The position numbers and the translations under genes are program-made. Shown in pieces: positions 39,581-49,900 of a stretch of DNA of 64,000 nucleotides; positions within the stretch are counted from its first letter, which is position 1; each line of letters starts with the position of its first letter. The stretch covers positions 43,569,238-43,633,237 of the forward strand of contig JAKTNV010000005.1 in the NCBI GenBank assembly GCA_022747635.1, in the 5' to 3' direction. Below the pieces are notes generated by a model. It ran no database searches and had not been told where the DNA came from. It worked only from the letters and a program-made list of their open reading frames with translations. This DNA is from Hetaerina americana (Eukaryota > Arthropoda > Insecta > Odonata > Calopterygidae).

Positions 39581-42510
39581 ATTTAGATAATCATAGGAAT
39601 AAGTCGATTAGGTTAGGAAATGGTGATTCGATTTTGGAAAAGCCGAGTTGGACAGCCAAATTCTGCGAACCAAATTCGATCAAGGAAGATGTAAATAGGG
39701 GAATAAAGGATTGTATAGGGAAAGGAAGGGAGATAAACTCAGATGGGCCAGATGAAACATCTGCTCCTGGGTCGAGTTGGACAGCCAACATCCACCACCC
39801 ATCTGAGGCGTTGGCAAAGATCAAGGATGAAGAAATCTACAGATCGAGGTGGACAGCCAACCTCTATCGATCTGGCCAATGCAATGGAGCTATCAGGAAA
39901 AGCTCTCCAGCTGAGCAGTCGAGACGGACGGCCGACCTCCACTGCAAAGCTGATATTTGCTGTCCAGCCGTTGATTTCGCCGAGCCGAGCGGGTCAGCCC
40001 GTCTCCGCCCATCAAATCAACCGCATATGGGGCAGAAGGCGCATTGGTCGACGGAGTCAGCTCCGCTCTGCCAATCCGTTAGGTCGGAAGAAAGCGAAAG
40101 GGTCAAGTCCTTGGTAGGATCGAACAGGCCAGCCTGTCTCCAGCCACCAAAGCAAGCAGAGAGTGAGAGAATGAGTGAGAGGCCTCAGAGCATCTCGTCG
40201 GTGCCACAAAGCCCGCCGAGACATGCGTGGAATGTAGATTCTGCCCAGTCGCTTCACGCGGGCCGGAAATCAGAACAGGACAGCGATTATGAGAAATTGC
40301 CTCAAGTACTGTTCACTCTGGATCGGTTGTGTACCAACAAAGGGACGGGCAGGAATGAGTCGAGTGAGAGTGTGACATACCCTGTAACCATTGAGGACAA
40401 ACCTGATAGGCTGTGTCCGGTTCAGGGAGGGGGAGTCGGCGTGGAGTCCACGCCTAGAGTGAGTTTAGCGAGTGTGACGGCAGAGAATAGAGACCAAGTC
40501 TCAGTCCTGATCGGGGGAAAAGAGTACATTGCGCTCTATGACCCCGGGGCTCAAGTGACCATAGTAGGTCCCGAGGTGGTGAAAAGGTATAAGTCAAGAC
40601 TGAAGGGGTCAATAACTCAAGTGACGATGCCAATGACGCCCATACCAGCTAAGACTTTGGGATACCTAGATGTGACGATTACCATCGATGAAAAAACGGA
40701 GAAGATGCAATGGAAAGCCGCTGATTTCCTGTCTTCTCATCAAGTGATCGTTGGAGCGGATTTGAAAAACCTTTTTTCAATTGATACGATGTCCGCGGAG
40801 AAGTGTTGGAGAGCAAAAAAGGGCCCGTGGCACCCATTTTGGAAGAAAGGGACAAGAAATGAACCACACATTTTCGCAGAATGCGCGGGTCTATCAGTCC
40901 TAGAGAGTTATCAAAGCGTAAGGCTCAGCGCACTACTGAGCGAATTTAATAGAGAGGATGTGAAACAGGGTGAGAAAAAAAACATGGAATGTGGAGGCAT
41001 CACTACGCTCACTGATGACCAGAGAAGAAGACTGAACAAGGTAATAGAGCAAGCGATCACAGAGGGCCCGAAGTTAATGCTGCTGACAGAACACCATATT
41101 GACGTTCAAGGAGCAGAACCAATAAAACATCGGCCGAGACGAATGTCTCCTAGAATGATGGAAGTAGCTCAACAGGAACTTCAGAGGATGTTAGACGAGG
41201 GAGTAGTGGAAAGGTCGGCCTCAGCTTGGAGCAGTGCGCCAGTCATTGTCAAGAAAGCAGATGGTAGCGCGAGATTCTGTATCGATTACAGAGACCTTAA
41301 TAAGGTTACAAAGAAGGATGCGTACCCTCTGCCTAATATGGATTCAATCCTTGACAAGCTGAGGAAGGCCAAGTATATATCGAAAATCGATCTCCGTTGG
41401 GCCTACAACCAGATTCCTATGGAGGAATCGTCTAAGAAGTACACAGCCTTTGCTATTCCTGGCTCAGGTCTGTTCCAGTTCCGACGAATGCCATTCGGTT
41501 TGACGAACGCACCAGCAACGTTCCAACGACTAATTGATTCGTTGTTCGGGCCAGAATTCGAACCAATAATGTTCGGATATCTGGACGACATAATCATAGT
41601 CACCGAATTATTCGATGAACATTTGAAATGGGTCGAAATTGTGTTGAGAAAACTGGACCAGGCAGGGCTAGTAATCAATAAGGAGAAGAGCGAGTTTTGT
41701 TGTACCAGGGCTGCATATCTTGGATATCTGTTAGACGCAGAGGGACTTAGACCAGATCCGGAAAAGATAGCTCCAGTCGTGAATTATCCAGCACCATCTA
41801 ACCTCAAACAACTAAGACGATTTCTTGGTATGATTGGATGGTACGCTCGGTTCATAAAGGACGATTCGGAAATCAAGCTTCCATTGGTCAAGCTATTGCA
41901 CAAAGGTCAAGAGTGGGAATGGACAGAGGAACAGCAGAAAGCGTTTGTGACATACAAAAGGGCCATTACAGAAGCCCCGGTCTTGGCAAGGCCGGACTTC
42001 TCTAAACCCTTCATCGTACAAACTGATGCGAGTAGTGAAGCAATTGGAGGTGTTCTTTCTCAAGTGAATGAGGACGGAGAACATCCAATCGTTTATGTCA
42101 GCCGAGTTCTCACATCAGCTGAGAAAAACTATACGACGACAGAGAGAGAGTTATTAGCTATTCTATGGGCCATAAAAAAACTAAGGCCTTATTTAGAGGG
42201 CTACAAGTTCCTCGTGATCACAGACCACTCCGCACTCCAATACCTGCGAAATCTCAAGGAACCTACGGGTAGGCTCGCGAGATGGGCGCTGGAGTTGCAG
42301 CAGTGGGACTTCGATGTGGTGCATCGTCGAGGTAAAATCCATGATTTGCCTGATGCACTATCTCGTATGTACGAGCAACTATCTGGCGAAGAGAAGATCG
42401 CTGAAATTACGGAAGTAAAGGATGAGGACTACCAACGCAGAGTCGAGGAAGTCAGCAAATATCCGGAGAGGTATAAAAATTGGAAGGTCAAAGCGGGCCA
42501 CTTGTTTTGA
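39475..42510 (+). CDS. Pol polyprotein: protease, RT and RNase H; ends at integrase deletion
   Basis: A 1011-codon frame. Residues 1 to about 300 are a low-complexity linker with repeated SWTAN-type motifs. Protease: YDPGAQVTIVG with the active Asp at about 356; the usual DTG/DSG reads DPG here. Reverse transcriptase: CIDYRDLNKVTKKDAYPLP, then the catalytic YLDD at 702-705. RNase H: DEDD residues are visible as TDAS (D851), TERELLAI (E892), ITDHSAL (D917) and LPDALSR (D960). The frame then continues into the linker before integrase (YPERYKNWKV) and stops at TGA 42508-42510, where integrase should begin. It would make cDNA from the element RNA. Without integrase, this copy cannot insert itself. 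Confidence 0.92.
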   Translation: MQTSVYSAGKRTSGESPSPSGFPANQPVEHKPAELDLDNHRNKSIRLGNGDSILEKPSWTAKFCEPNSIKEDVNRGIKDCIGKGREINSDGPDETSAPGSSWTANIHHPSEALAKIKDEEIYRSRWTANLYRSGQCNGAIRKSSPAEQSRRTADLHCKADICCPAVDFAEPSGSARLRPSNQPHMGQKAHWSTESAPLCQSVRSEESERVKSLVGSNRPACLQPPKQAESERMSERPQSISSVPQSPPRHAWNVDSAQSLHAGRKSEQDSDYEKLPQVLFTLDRLCTNKGTGRNESSESVTYPVTIEDKPDRLCPVQGGGVGVESTPRVSLASVTAENRDQVSVLIGGKEYIALYDPGAQVTIVGPEVVKRYKSRLKGSITQVTMPMTPIPAKTLGYLDVTITIDEKTEKMQWKAADFLSSHQVIVGADLKNLFSIDTMSAEKCWRAKKGPWHPFWKKGTRNEPHIFAECAGLSVLESYQSVRLSALLSEFNREDVKQGEKKNMECGGITTLTDDQRRRLNKVIEQAITEGPKLMLLTEHHIDVQGAEPIKHRPRRMSPRMMEVAQQELQRMLDEGVVERSASAWSSAPVIVKKADGSARFCIDYRDLNKVTKKDAYPLPNMDSILDKLRKAKYISKIDLRWAYNQIPMEESSKKYTAFAIPGSGLFQFRRMPFGLTNAPATFQRLIDSLFGPEFEPIMFGYLDDIIIVTELFDEHLKWVEIVLRKLDQAGLVINKEKSEFCCTRAAYLGYLLDAEGLRPDPEKIAPVVNYPAPSNLKQLRRFLGMIGWYARFIKDDSEIKLPLVKLLHKGQEWEWTEEQQKAFVTYKRAITEAPVLARPDFSKPFIVQTDASSEAIGGVLSQVNEDGEHPIVYVSRVLTSAEKNYTTTERELLAILWAIKKLRPYLEGYKFLVITDHSALQYLRNLKEPTGRLARWALELQQWDFDVVHRRGKIHDLPDALSRMYEQLSGEEKIAEITEVKDEDYQRRVEEVSKYPERYKNWKVKAGHLF
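39499..39505 (+). promoter_or_regulatory. Candidate -1 frameshift site G GAA AAC
   Basis: Pol lies in the -1 frame relative to gag and overlaps it from 39475 to 39580. Within the overlap, gag codons read G GAA AAC, and slippage by -1 gives GGA AAA. The heptamer is imperfect by the XXXYYYZ rule but would re-pair the A-site codon well. GC-rich sequence follows (CGGACAAGCGGGGAGTCGCC), which could form a stimulatory structure. Pol has its own ATG at 39475, but in this class of element frameshifting is the usual route. Confidence 0.45.
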
Positions 42511-42727
42511 GGGCGCCAGGCTAGCCGCTAAATTTGAAGGACCAATCGCGATACTAAAAAAACTGTCTCCAACAGTCTATATAGTAGAAACGCGTTCCAA
42601 TAAGCAAAACGCGAAAGTAGATATTGGTGACTTGAAAAGATATATAGCACCAAGATCCACTCGTCAAAGTGGCGAGTCCTCCGAGCGCCAAGCCCACGGA
42701 GCACACTCTCAAAAAAATTCCTTATGA
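42509..42727 (+). pseudogene. Remnant C-terminal tail of the integrase region, frame-shifted
   Basis: Right after the pol stop, the +1 frame encodes GARLAAKFEGPIAILKKL, then SPTVYIVE and VDIGDLKRYIAP. This is the familiar post-integrase tail pattern (K-L-x-x-K-F-x-G-P, then a DLK-x-Y block) of Ty3/Gypsy pol. The pol linker and this tail are directly adjacent, so the HHCC zinc finger and the DDE core, normally about 1 kb, have been removed by a single internal deletion that also changed frame. Confidence 0.85.
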
Positions 42728-43248
42728 ATTTTGGTATTATGTAATAGGTCAGCATTGTGTGTTTTCCTCATGTTATCTTGTCTGTGTGTCAAAGTGAGCG
42801 ATGTATTTTTCAATAATGTGAAAATCTCTGTCGGACATTATTGTTGTTATGGCACATAGCCCTTGAATTGTGGTGAATGAAAGTTTGCAACCGAGGTGTG
42901 ATGTGTTTGAGCTGAGGACGTACTGCCTTTTATAGAGTGAATTATCTGAGCGAGTGATGCTTTTGTTGAAATTTTGTGAGAAATTCCCTTGGAATGTATG
43001 AAAGATTCATGCCAAAAGTTTGTTCATACCAAATGTATTACTTGATGTTCATAGAGAATGTGGTTAAAATTAGCAAAAGTTGTGCTATCCATTTTCTATC
43101 CAATAGCTGAAGACAGAATCTCAAAACTGAGTGAACTACTGGTAGAAATCTGTGAAATTGTTGTTATTATATTGTGTTCATAGGTTTCAGTTGCAGGCTC
43201 GTTTGTAAGCGGTCCACTCGGACGAGTGTCCGGCTTAGGGAGGGGGTA
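42728..43248 (+). other. 3' untranslated region of the LTR element with purine tract
   Basis: No env-like frame is present. A polypurine tract AGGGAGGGGG (43237-43246) followed by TA precedes the 3' LTR and would prime plus-strand DNA synthesis. Confidence 0.8.
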
Positions 43249-43971
43249 TGTGACGTTGTGCTTGGCGCAGCGTCACTTGCCCAGTTCGAATACGCGCGCC
43301 CCTCTCGCGAGCCGTAGAACGGCGGGGCGCTAGTTGTGGGCGCCGACAATGTATGTAAGAAAAAAAGAAGAGCGGAGCGCGCCGCGCGCGGAGAGTGCCG
43401 GCCAACACGTGGGAAGCAGAGTTCGTTGTGAGATGTCCGAGAGAGAAGGTCGTGTGCTATCATCGTCGAGTCACCGACAGCCTGCGAACACCGGGGGTGC
43501 GCGTGCCAGCAACCGACCTCGCCGTGTGGGCCCCCCGCAGGCCCCGACCGGAACATCGGGACCCAGCAGTCGACAGCGAGGCGGCCATCTTCGGCTGCCG
43601 CCGAGCGGCCACCCAACATCGTGGCCCAACAGGCGTCGGCACCGCGCGTCATGTTTGCTTGGGAGCGCCCACACCTTTTCTTGTGATAATAAATAGTTCT
43701 TGTGAAGTTAACTCATCGTAGTCCATTTTTATGCGCCTCCTAGCGTCTCTCGTGATTTCAGCTGAAGAGCCGCTGCCCACCCCGGGGCACATAAAAGGTG
43801 AGCGAGCCCTCCCCTGGGACGAGGAGTGTGATGGGCCAGGTGACAGCCAGCGGCGTGACTCTGCGGCTAGCCATGCGGCTAGCCTGGCGCCCTCAAAACA
43901 AGTAGAGTCGCGGCCTCCCTTGTCTCGCGGTATCGGGGAAAATTTATCTATGAATTAAATACCGCGTCACA
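43249..43971 (+). repeat. 3' LTR
   Basis: 723 bases, identical to the 5' LTR except for two single-base differences (43715 and 43916). Its AATAAA is at 43688-43693. The right target duplication AACT follows at 43972-43975. Confidence 0.97.
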
Positions 43972-43975
43972 AACT

Positions 43976-46748
43976 TCGGAAGAGTCGATACTTTATTCGT
44001 GTTAAATATTAGAAATATGCTACTTTGAGTTAAGCATGAGTCCATGTTTCTAGCAAACGAGTGGTACTGATGTCCGCTTGGACTCATGAATAGCGTAACA
44101 CTAATTGGACGTGATGTACATCATCGATTCTGTTTCCGAATAAATTCATAATACAGAATTCTTTTCATTTTTGTTAGCCCAACTATTTCATTGCTCGTGA
44201 GCGGACGCTGAATTTATGGTCTAGCGTAGTAGACGAATCATTTGCGTAGATGAAGAGCTGATATAACTATGCACTAACATGTGTTAAAGATTTTGGTATG
44301 AAATGAAATTGATTGTAGTTTTTCCTCAATTATTAACGTCGAGGATTGAAAAGTCTTCGTGTTTTTTACGTAGTTTCATTGAAGGTTTTATGCAATAGAT
44401 TGGCATAATGTTGTGACTCTGACAGAGTAGAAATAAATCTGATGTGTCCTGGGACTTTTTTAAACCAATTCTCGAAACAAATTCCAACTAGTGAGGACGA
44501 TGAGTGAATGCTATGGCATTTTTCTGCTTCAAAATATGGGAGTGATATTTATTACATTAGAGAAATAAGGAACTGTGTCCTCTAAAACTGAAAAGCTATG
44601 AATGAATTCAAGGCACATTGCGACGGTATATTGTATGCGACAAAGAAATCAAAGTTCTGGACTTAATATGATTAAAAATGAGCTTATAATTCTCTTCACG
44701 CAATTTTGAACGCATTTCAAGCTGATCGGCAGGTTGAGACGCTTTATATCGATGCCCCGGTTGAATAATGAATTTTCTCTGGAGGAAACACCCTTTAATT
44801 CAATTTTCTGAAGGCTTTGATTGATTCCCATATGATGAGTCGAGGGGTGGTCGTCTTGAACCACAGACTCTCTCTTTGCCTGGCCGTCAGTTCACGTTTT
44901 AAAATTCCAAATGAGACCTATAATCAATCAATCACGTTGTCAGCCTTCTAGGAAGCTGTAGGATAACGCGGAGGAGCCCTTGAAGGGAGAATGAGGTCGT
45001 TTAGTAAGGGATCGAATCGCTTTATGCAGTGATTTAGAATTATTCCCCCCCCCCCCCCCGAAAAATCAGGTGGCGTGAAATTATTCCGGCAGCATTTCAA
45101 GGGATACGACGAAAAATTTAGGAAAGGCCGCCGGTAGAAAGGACCATAGATGTGACAAGTGAATACCAGATTTTAAATAGGAATCGTTTTGTACAGGATT
45201 AGGAATTCACTTTTCAAGCAAAATGCGAGACTTTTTATTTAATTCAAACGCTAAAATTTATACCAGAAAAAGTTTATGCTCCATATCGGTGGCACACGAA
45301 TAAATACATAATAATTACCTTCATATAATAAAGAATGGATTAATGAGCCACAAGACTGACATTCATCTAACCAGGATCATCCTGAATTTCATCTTCAGTA
45401 TCTTTCATGTGACAACTATTGCACTGAAGAAGAGAATGAAGCTCTACGGGATCCACGCTTTATTTTTTTTCCGACTCGTGAACTGCATACTGAGATATCC
45501 GCCCTTCCAAAATTCATTCCTAACAGTTGTTTCAATGTCTAACTGTTGCCAGGTAATATGCCATTGGGTTCTTAATCAACGGAGAAATAGTGACTTTTCA
45601 GGGAAAGAAACACTCCTGTTAAATTGATTCACACAGCTCCAAAAAGCAGGTGGCCCTCTATTAAAATTTAACTCGAAATCCTTCGCTCATCAGGAGGGTG
45701 CTTTTGTTTATCCGTGATGAATTTCTCACGAAAAGTGAGTTAAAGTTGCTCTAATTAATAATTAACCTGTATTAAAACCAATTGAGCGGTTTATGCCTAG
45801 TAAGTGCATGTTAGGGTAAGTTAAGGACAAAATAAAGTGATTGACAAAATGAAGTGAAACATTAGTTTAACCTTTGCCATCAGTGAATTTATCATATAAG
45901 GATGTTTCATTTGATTGATTTATATTCCAAAATACATTACTTTAGTTTAAATAGGCATATATATCTTTAGTCGTACGTCTTTAATTCTAAAATAAAATTT
46001 CTAAACAAGTGACACTAGAAGTTCTCAAATTTAGAAATATACGATTACTAGAATTACCCGTATCTTCAAGAAAAAAATAATATCGATTAAATTATTTTAT
46101 CAGAGAGTCTGATAAGCAGTGCGATATTATCATTGCTACACGACTTGTACCATATAAATTTAATTTAAATAATGGAGGTATTAACAATAAAATTTCTCTC
46201 CAGATTATAAAAAGTGAATTGTTCAGCATCGGTGAACGCATTATTTTGGATTCCAAAAATAGGGGATCAAACACTCCAGAAACATTTGCATATATCCTTA
46301 GATAAGGGCTACGTAATTCTGACATTTCGAGTCCATATTTATTATTCCGCCCATGCTGACTACTCCAATTACTGAATGCATTGCCTCATTGAACCTTCTA
46401 TCATAGAGACTAAAATATTCAGAGGACTAAGACCATTCTAAAACTGTCTAAGGCATGAATCTATCCGTCTAAAGCCAAACAATCTAAAGTGATAGATGCC
46501 AAAGTCCCCAGGGGTCACCCCCTCACAAACTACGACTAGTATTAATGACACCTTTTTCATTCTAGCGCATACGTTTGTTTTCCGAATCGAGTGTGGGTGT
46601 TAAATCATGGAGTCACCCGAGGGGAACAAACATGGCACATATTTTACCCCACTGTTTTTTCCTTGGACTCGCCTAATTTTGACACCCCGCAGGGTAATTT
46701 CTCTTGGCCTATCATAAAAACTGATCAAGTTCCCTTTTTCTTTCGCAG
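43976..46748. other. Intronic or 5' flanking DNA before the first neuroligin exon seen
   Basis: AT-rich with no recognisable gene. A run of 15 C residues lies at 45045-45059. The stretch ends in an acceptor site: T-rich sequence then CAG at 46746-46748. Confidence 0.55.
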
Positions 46749-46901
46749 GGGCTCCACCAAATGGCTCTTCTTTCGCCGTAATTTTTTACGTCCATGGGGA
46801 ATCGTTCGAGTGGAATTCCGGCAATCCGTACGATGGGAGCGTATTGGCCAGCCTCGGTCGGGTGATAGTCGTGACCATGAACTTCAGGTTGGGCATTTTA
46901 G
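46749..46901 (+). CDS. Neuroligin exon (oxyanion-region fold start)
   Basis: Encodes PPNGSSFAVIFYVHGESFEW, then NSGNPYDGSVLAS and VIVVTMNFRLGILG. This is the HG(E/G) and NYR/NFR region of the carboxylesterase fold, highly conserved in neuroligins. Acceptor CAG at 46746-46748; donor GTAAGT at 46902. It starts and ends in phase 1. Confidence 0.95.
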
Positions 46902-49900
46902 GTAAGTTAGTAAGACTCGGTGTATAGTTCTTCCTTACTTAATTGACGCCATAATGCAATGGTCTTAGGTAGAGCTAGAAATTAATTCACTTAAACACAA
47001 AATGCCTAAGTTAATGATTGGGTTATATAAATCGTACATATTAAAAAAAACTGAAAACTGTGGAAATATTTATGAGACTAATATTAATGTTATGGAGAGA
47101 ACTACGGTTGTGGCATGGGAATCGAAAGGTTTTGAATGTAATTTTATTTAACGAAATAAATATAATTTATTTTGACCGTCGAGTGAAAAAATAACAACTG
47201 AACAACATTTTCTTGTAAACACTTGGAGTTTCTTGCAATCTTTGTTTTCAAGTCTTGTTTCTAAGTTTCAGTTTTCGATCAGTCACTCATTAATTATAAT
47301 TTTCAATTTCAATTAGGTCTATTAAAGTCATTTAATTAGCACACGGTTTGCAAAATAACGGTGTTTGATATTCATTCACATAATTCTCGACATTCCCTCC
47401 AGTCATTAGACTGCAAATAGTTAAACTTGGGAAGCCTTCCTACATTCTTTCACTATCCTATTTCAATGCTCAGGCTTCCTCCAGACGGGTCCCACGCGGT
47501 TAGAGCCATTCGGCGACCCTACTTCGATTCAAGGTAACTGGGGCCTACTTGACGTCCTCGAAGCCCTGCGGTGGGTCCGGAAAAACGTGGAGGCTTTCGG
47601 TGGGGACAAAGACCGCGTCACCATCGTTGGCCACCACACGGGGGCGGCACTGGTGCACTTGCTACTGGTGTCAACGGCAGCCAAAGGTAAGATTATATCA
47701 TTTGAGAAATTTGCGGAAATCTGGTTAGTTGTCTTCATTACAGATCAAAGAAGATGGATACGCTTTTTTCCTGTGCGAATACGAGTAACCTAGGAAAGTT
47801 CATGTGAAATCGAGCAAAAGATAATCAGGAGAAAAAGTGTTTCCAGAATTATCTACTGGCACCTCTAAGTCATTGGTTACACTCTTTCCTTAGCCATCAT
47901 TCAGAAATTGGTGAATTTTAATTGGTGATCTCGTCACGAACGTTGTTGCATTGCACATGCAAACCTTTATACGCACAGTCGAAGAGCTATTACAAGTTGG
48001 AAAAAAGAACATATCAAAAAACAATGGGCTCTTGTCTAGTAAAAATTCAACAAAATTCTCAAAAATAATACGTAAAATCACACCCGCCGTGTCTATTACG
48101 GATTATCTTTATAGAAATGGTAAAAGTAGATTGGGCTAGAGAGATAAATTAAGGTTAGGAACTCATACAAAGAAAACGAAAACCGTATCAATCAACTACG
48201 CCTGGATGCAAAAACGTATCCATCGCCTATTTTAATTGTATACTAAGGTCTTGGTAAATAATAAATTTATCAATTAAATACATCTCATGCAAAAGAAATC
48301 TCCGTCTAGATTCTTCCGTCGGATAAGTAAGAAATACGAGTTGTCTAGAAAATTGCACTTTCACAGTTGGTGAGTTTTGAATTAAATTCAATATTGGTCG
48401 TACACTGGTATCAGGATCCTGGAACAAAAAAATAAATGAGCGAACGCGGGGAAAAATGGTCGACCTTGAAAAACAAAAATATAATAATTGATTTGCCATT
48501 CAAAAGTGGGTCGAGTAATTTGTTTATGATGGTGTGTTCACAAATGTTTGTTCACAATTCAGACGGCTATCGAAGATACGCAAAGTTGTTACTTGAAACT
48601 GAGAGTATTGTGTGTAACATATTTCTGTTAAATGTTTTGTGCTGAAGAAACACGCATTCAGCAATATATTAAAAATATAAGGATAAACGCAAATATAGGT
48701 TCAATGATAACATTTGTATGGAGAATCATTAATGCACAATAAATTTCGTTTTATTTTTAGGATACTTAACTTGATTATCAATGGTAGATACATTTAGGTA
48801 ACATTTGAATCTAAAAAAGCTATCGATAAATGAAGACGCAATTCTACTCCAAAAATTGTTTCACTTCTTAAAAAAGAAAAGCTGCGATTCGTTGTAGGGA
48901 AGCCATTTTAATCTATGGCGACACATATCATAAAAACAAGGACAACTCTTAGAAGTGAAGCCTTTAAGTGTAAAGTATGCAGAAAAGAGAACATAGATAA
49001 ATATTTGAATAGTGAAAATCATTTTTAGCCGAAAAACTTCTTTTATCATCATTAGTTGAAAATTTATTAGATTAATTATGGATTAGCATTAAATACCTTC
49101 ACCCGCTCTGCCCCCGTCTCGTACCGCAGGTCTGTTCCAGCGCGCGGTGATGCTGAGCGGGTCGGCGCAGAGCCTGTGGGCGGTGGTCCGGGAGCCGCGG
49201 GCTCTCCGGCGGAAGGTGGCCGAGCGGCTAGGGTGCCTGGCCCCCACGCAGCCACACCCCCCCTTCCGCTCCCATGACCCCTCCCCCCCTCTACAGCTGC
49301 ACTCCGCCTCGGACCCGCCGCCCGCGGCCCCCCAGGGTGAGGACGTGGACGTCGCTCCCTGCCTCCGGAGGGCCTCCCTCCGGGCCCTCCTCTCCTCCTA
49401 CCCACCCGCCCTCCGCTTCCTCGCTCGTTTCGCCCCCGCCCTCCGCCAGGACGATACGGGGCCCTGGCTCGAGACCCCCGAGGGCGTGGCCCCGGGACCC
49501 TCGGCCGCCCCCTTCGCCCGCACGCCCCTCGTTCTCGGCGTGGCCACGGCGGAGGCGTACGCGGAGCTCTCGGCGGAGGACGTCCGCTGGGGCCTCGAGG
49601 AGGAGCGGCGGGACGCGCTGCTGCGCACCTTTGTGGCCAACTCGTACCACTACCACCGGCGGGAGATCCTCGCGGCCGTCAAGAACGAGTACACGGACTG
49701 GGTGGGGCTGGGCGGGGACCCACGGGCCCGGGGGTCGCGGAGCGCCAAGTTCGGAGACGGGCCGCCGACGCCGTCCACGCCGCCGGCGGCGCCCGGGGCC
49801 CTTGCTCCCGCCCGGCACCACCTGCACCCCATCACGGTGCGGGACGCGACGGTGGAGGCCCTGGGAGACGGTCAGACGGTGGCACCGCTCGTCTCGGTGA

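Larger units (their letters stand above)
35911..43971 (+). mobile_element. Ty3/Gypsy LTR retrotransposon lacking the integrase core
   Basis: Complete element boundaries are visible: two 723-bp LTRs, TGTGAC/GTCACA ends, AACT duplications at 35907-35910 and 43972-43975, a tRNA-Lys PBS, a purine tract, gag, and a -1 frame pol with protease, RT and RNase H. The domain order and RT type place it in Ty3/Gypsy (Metaviridae). The Lys primer, 4-bp duplications and absence of env would suit an Osvaldo-like lineage, which is inference. The integrase zinc finger and DDE core are absent, so mobility would require integrase in trans. The two LTRs differ at 36377/43715 (G/A) and 36578/43916 (C/T) only, so insertion is recent. 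Confidence 0.95.
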
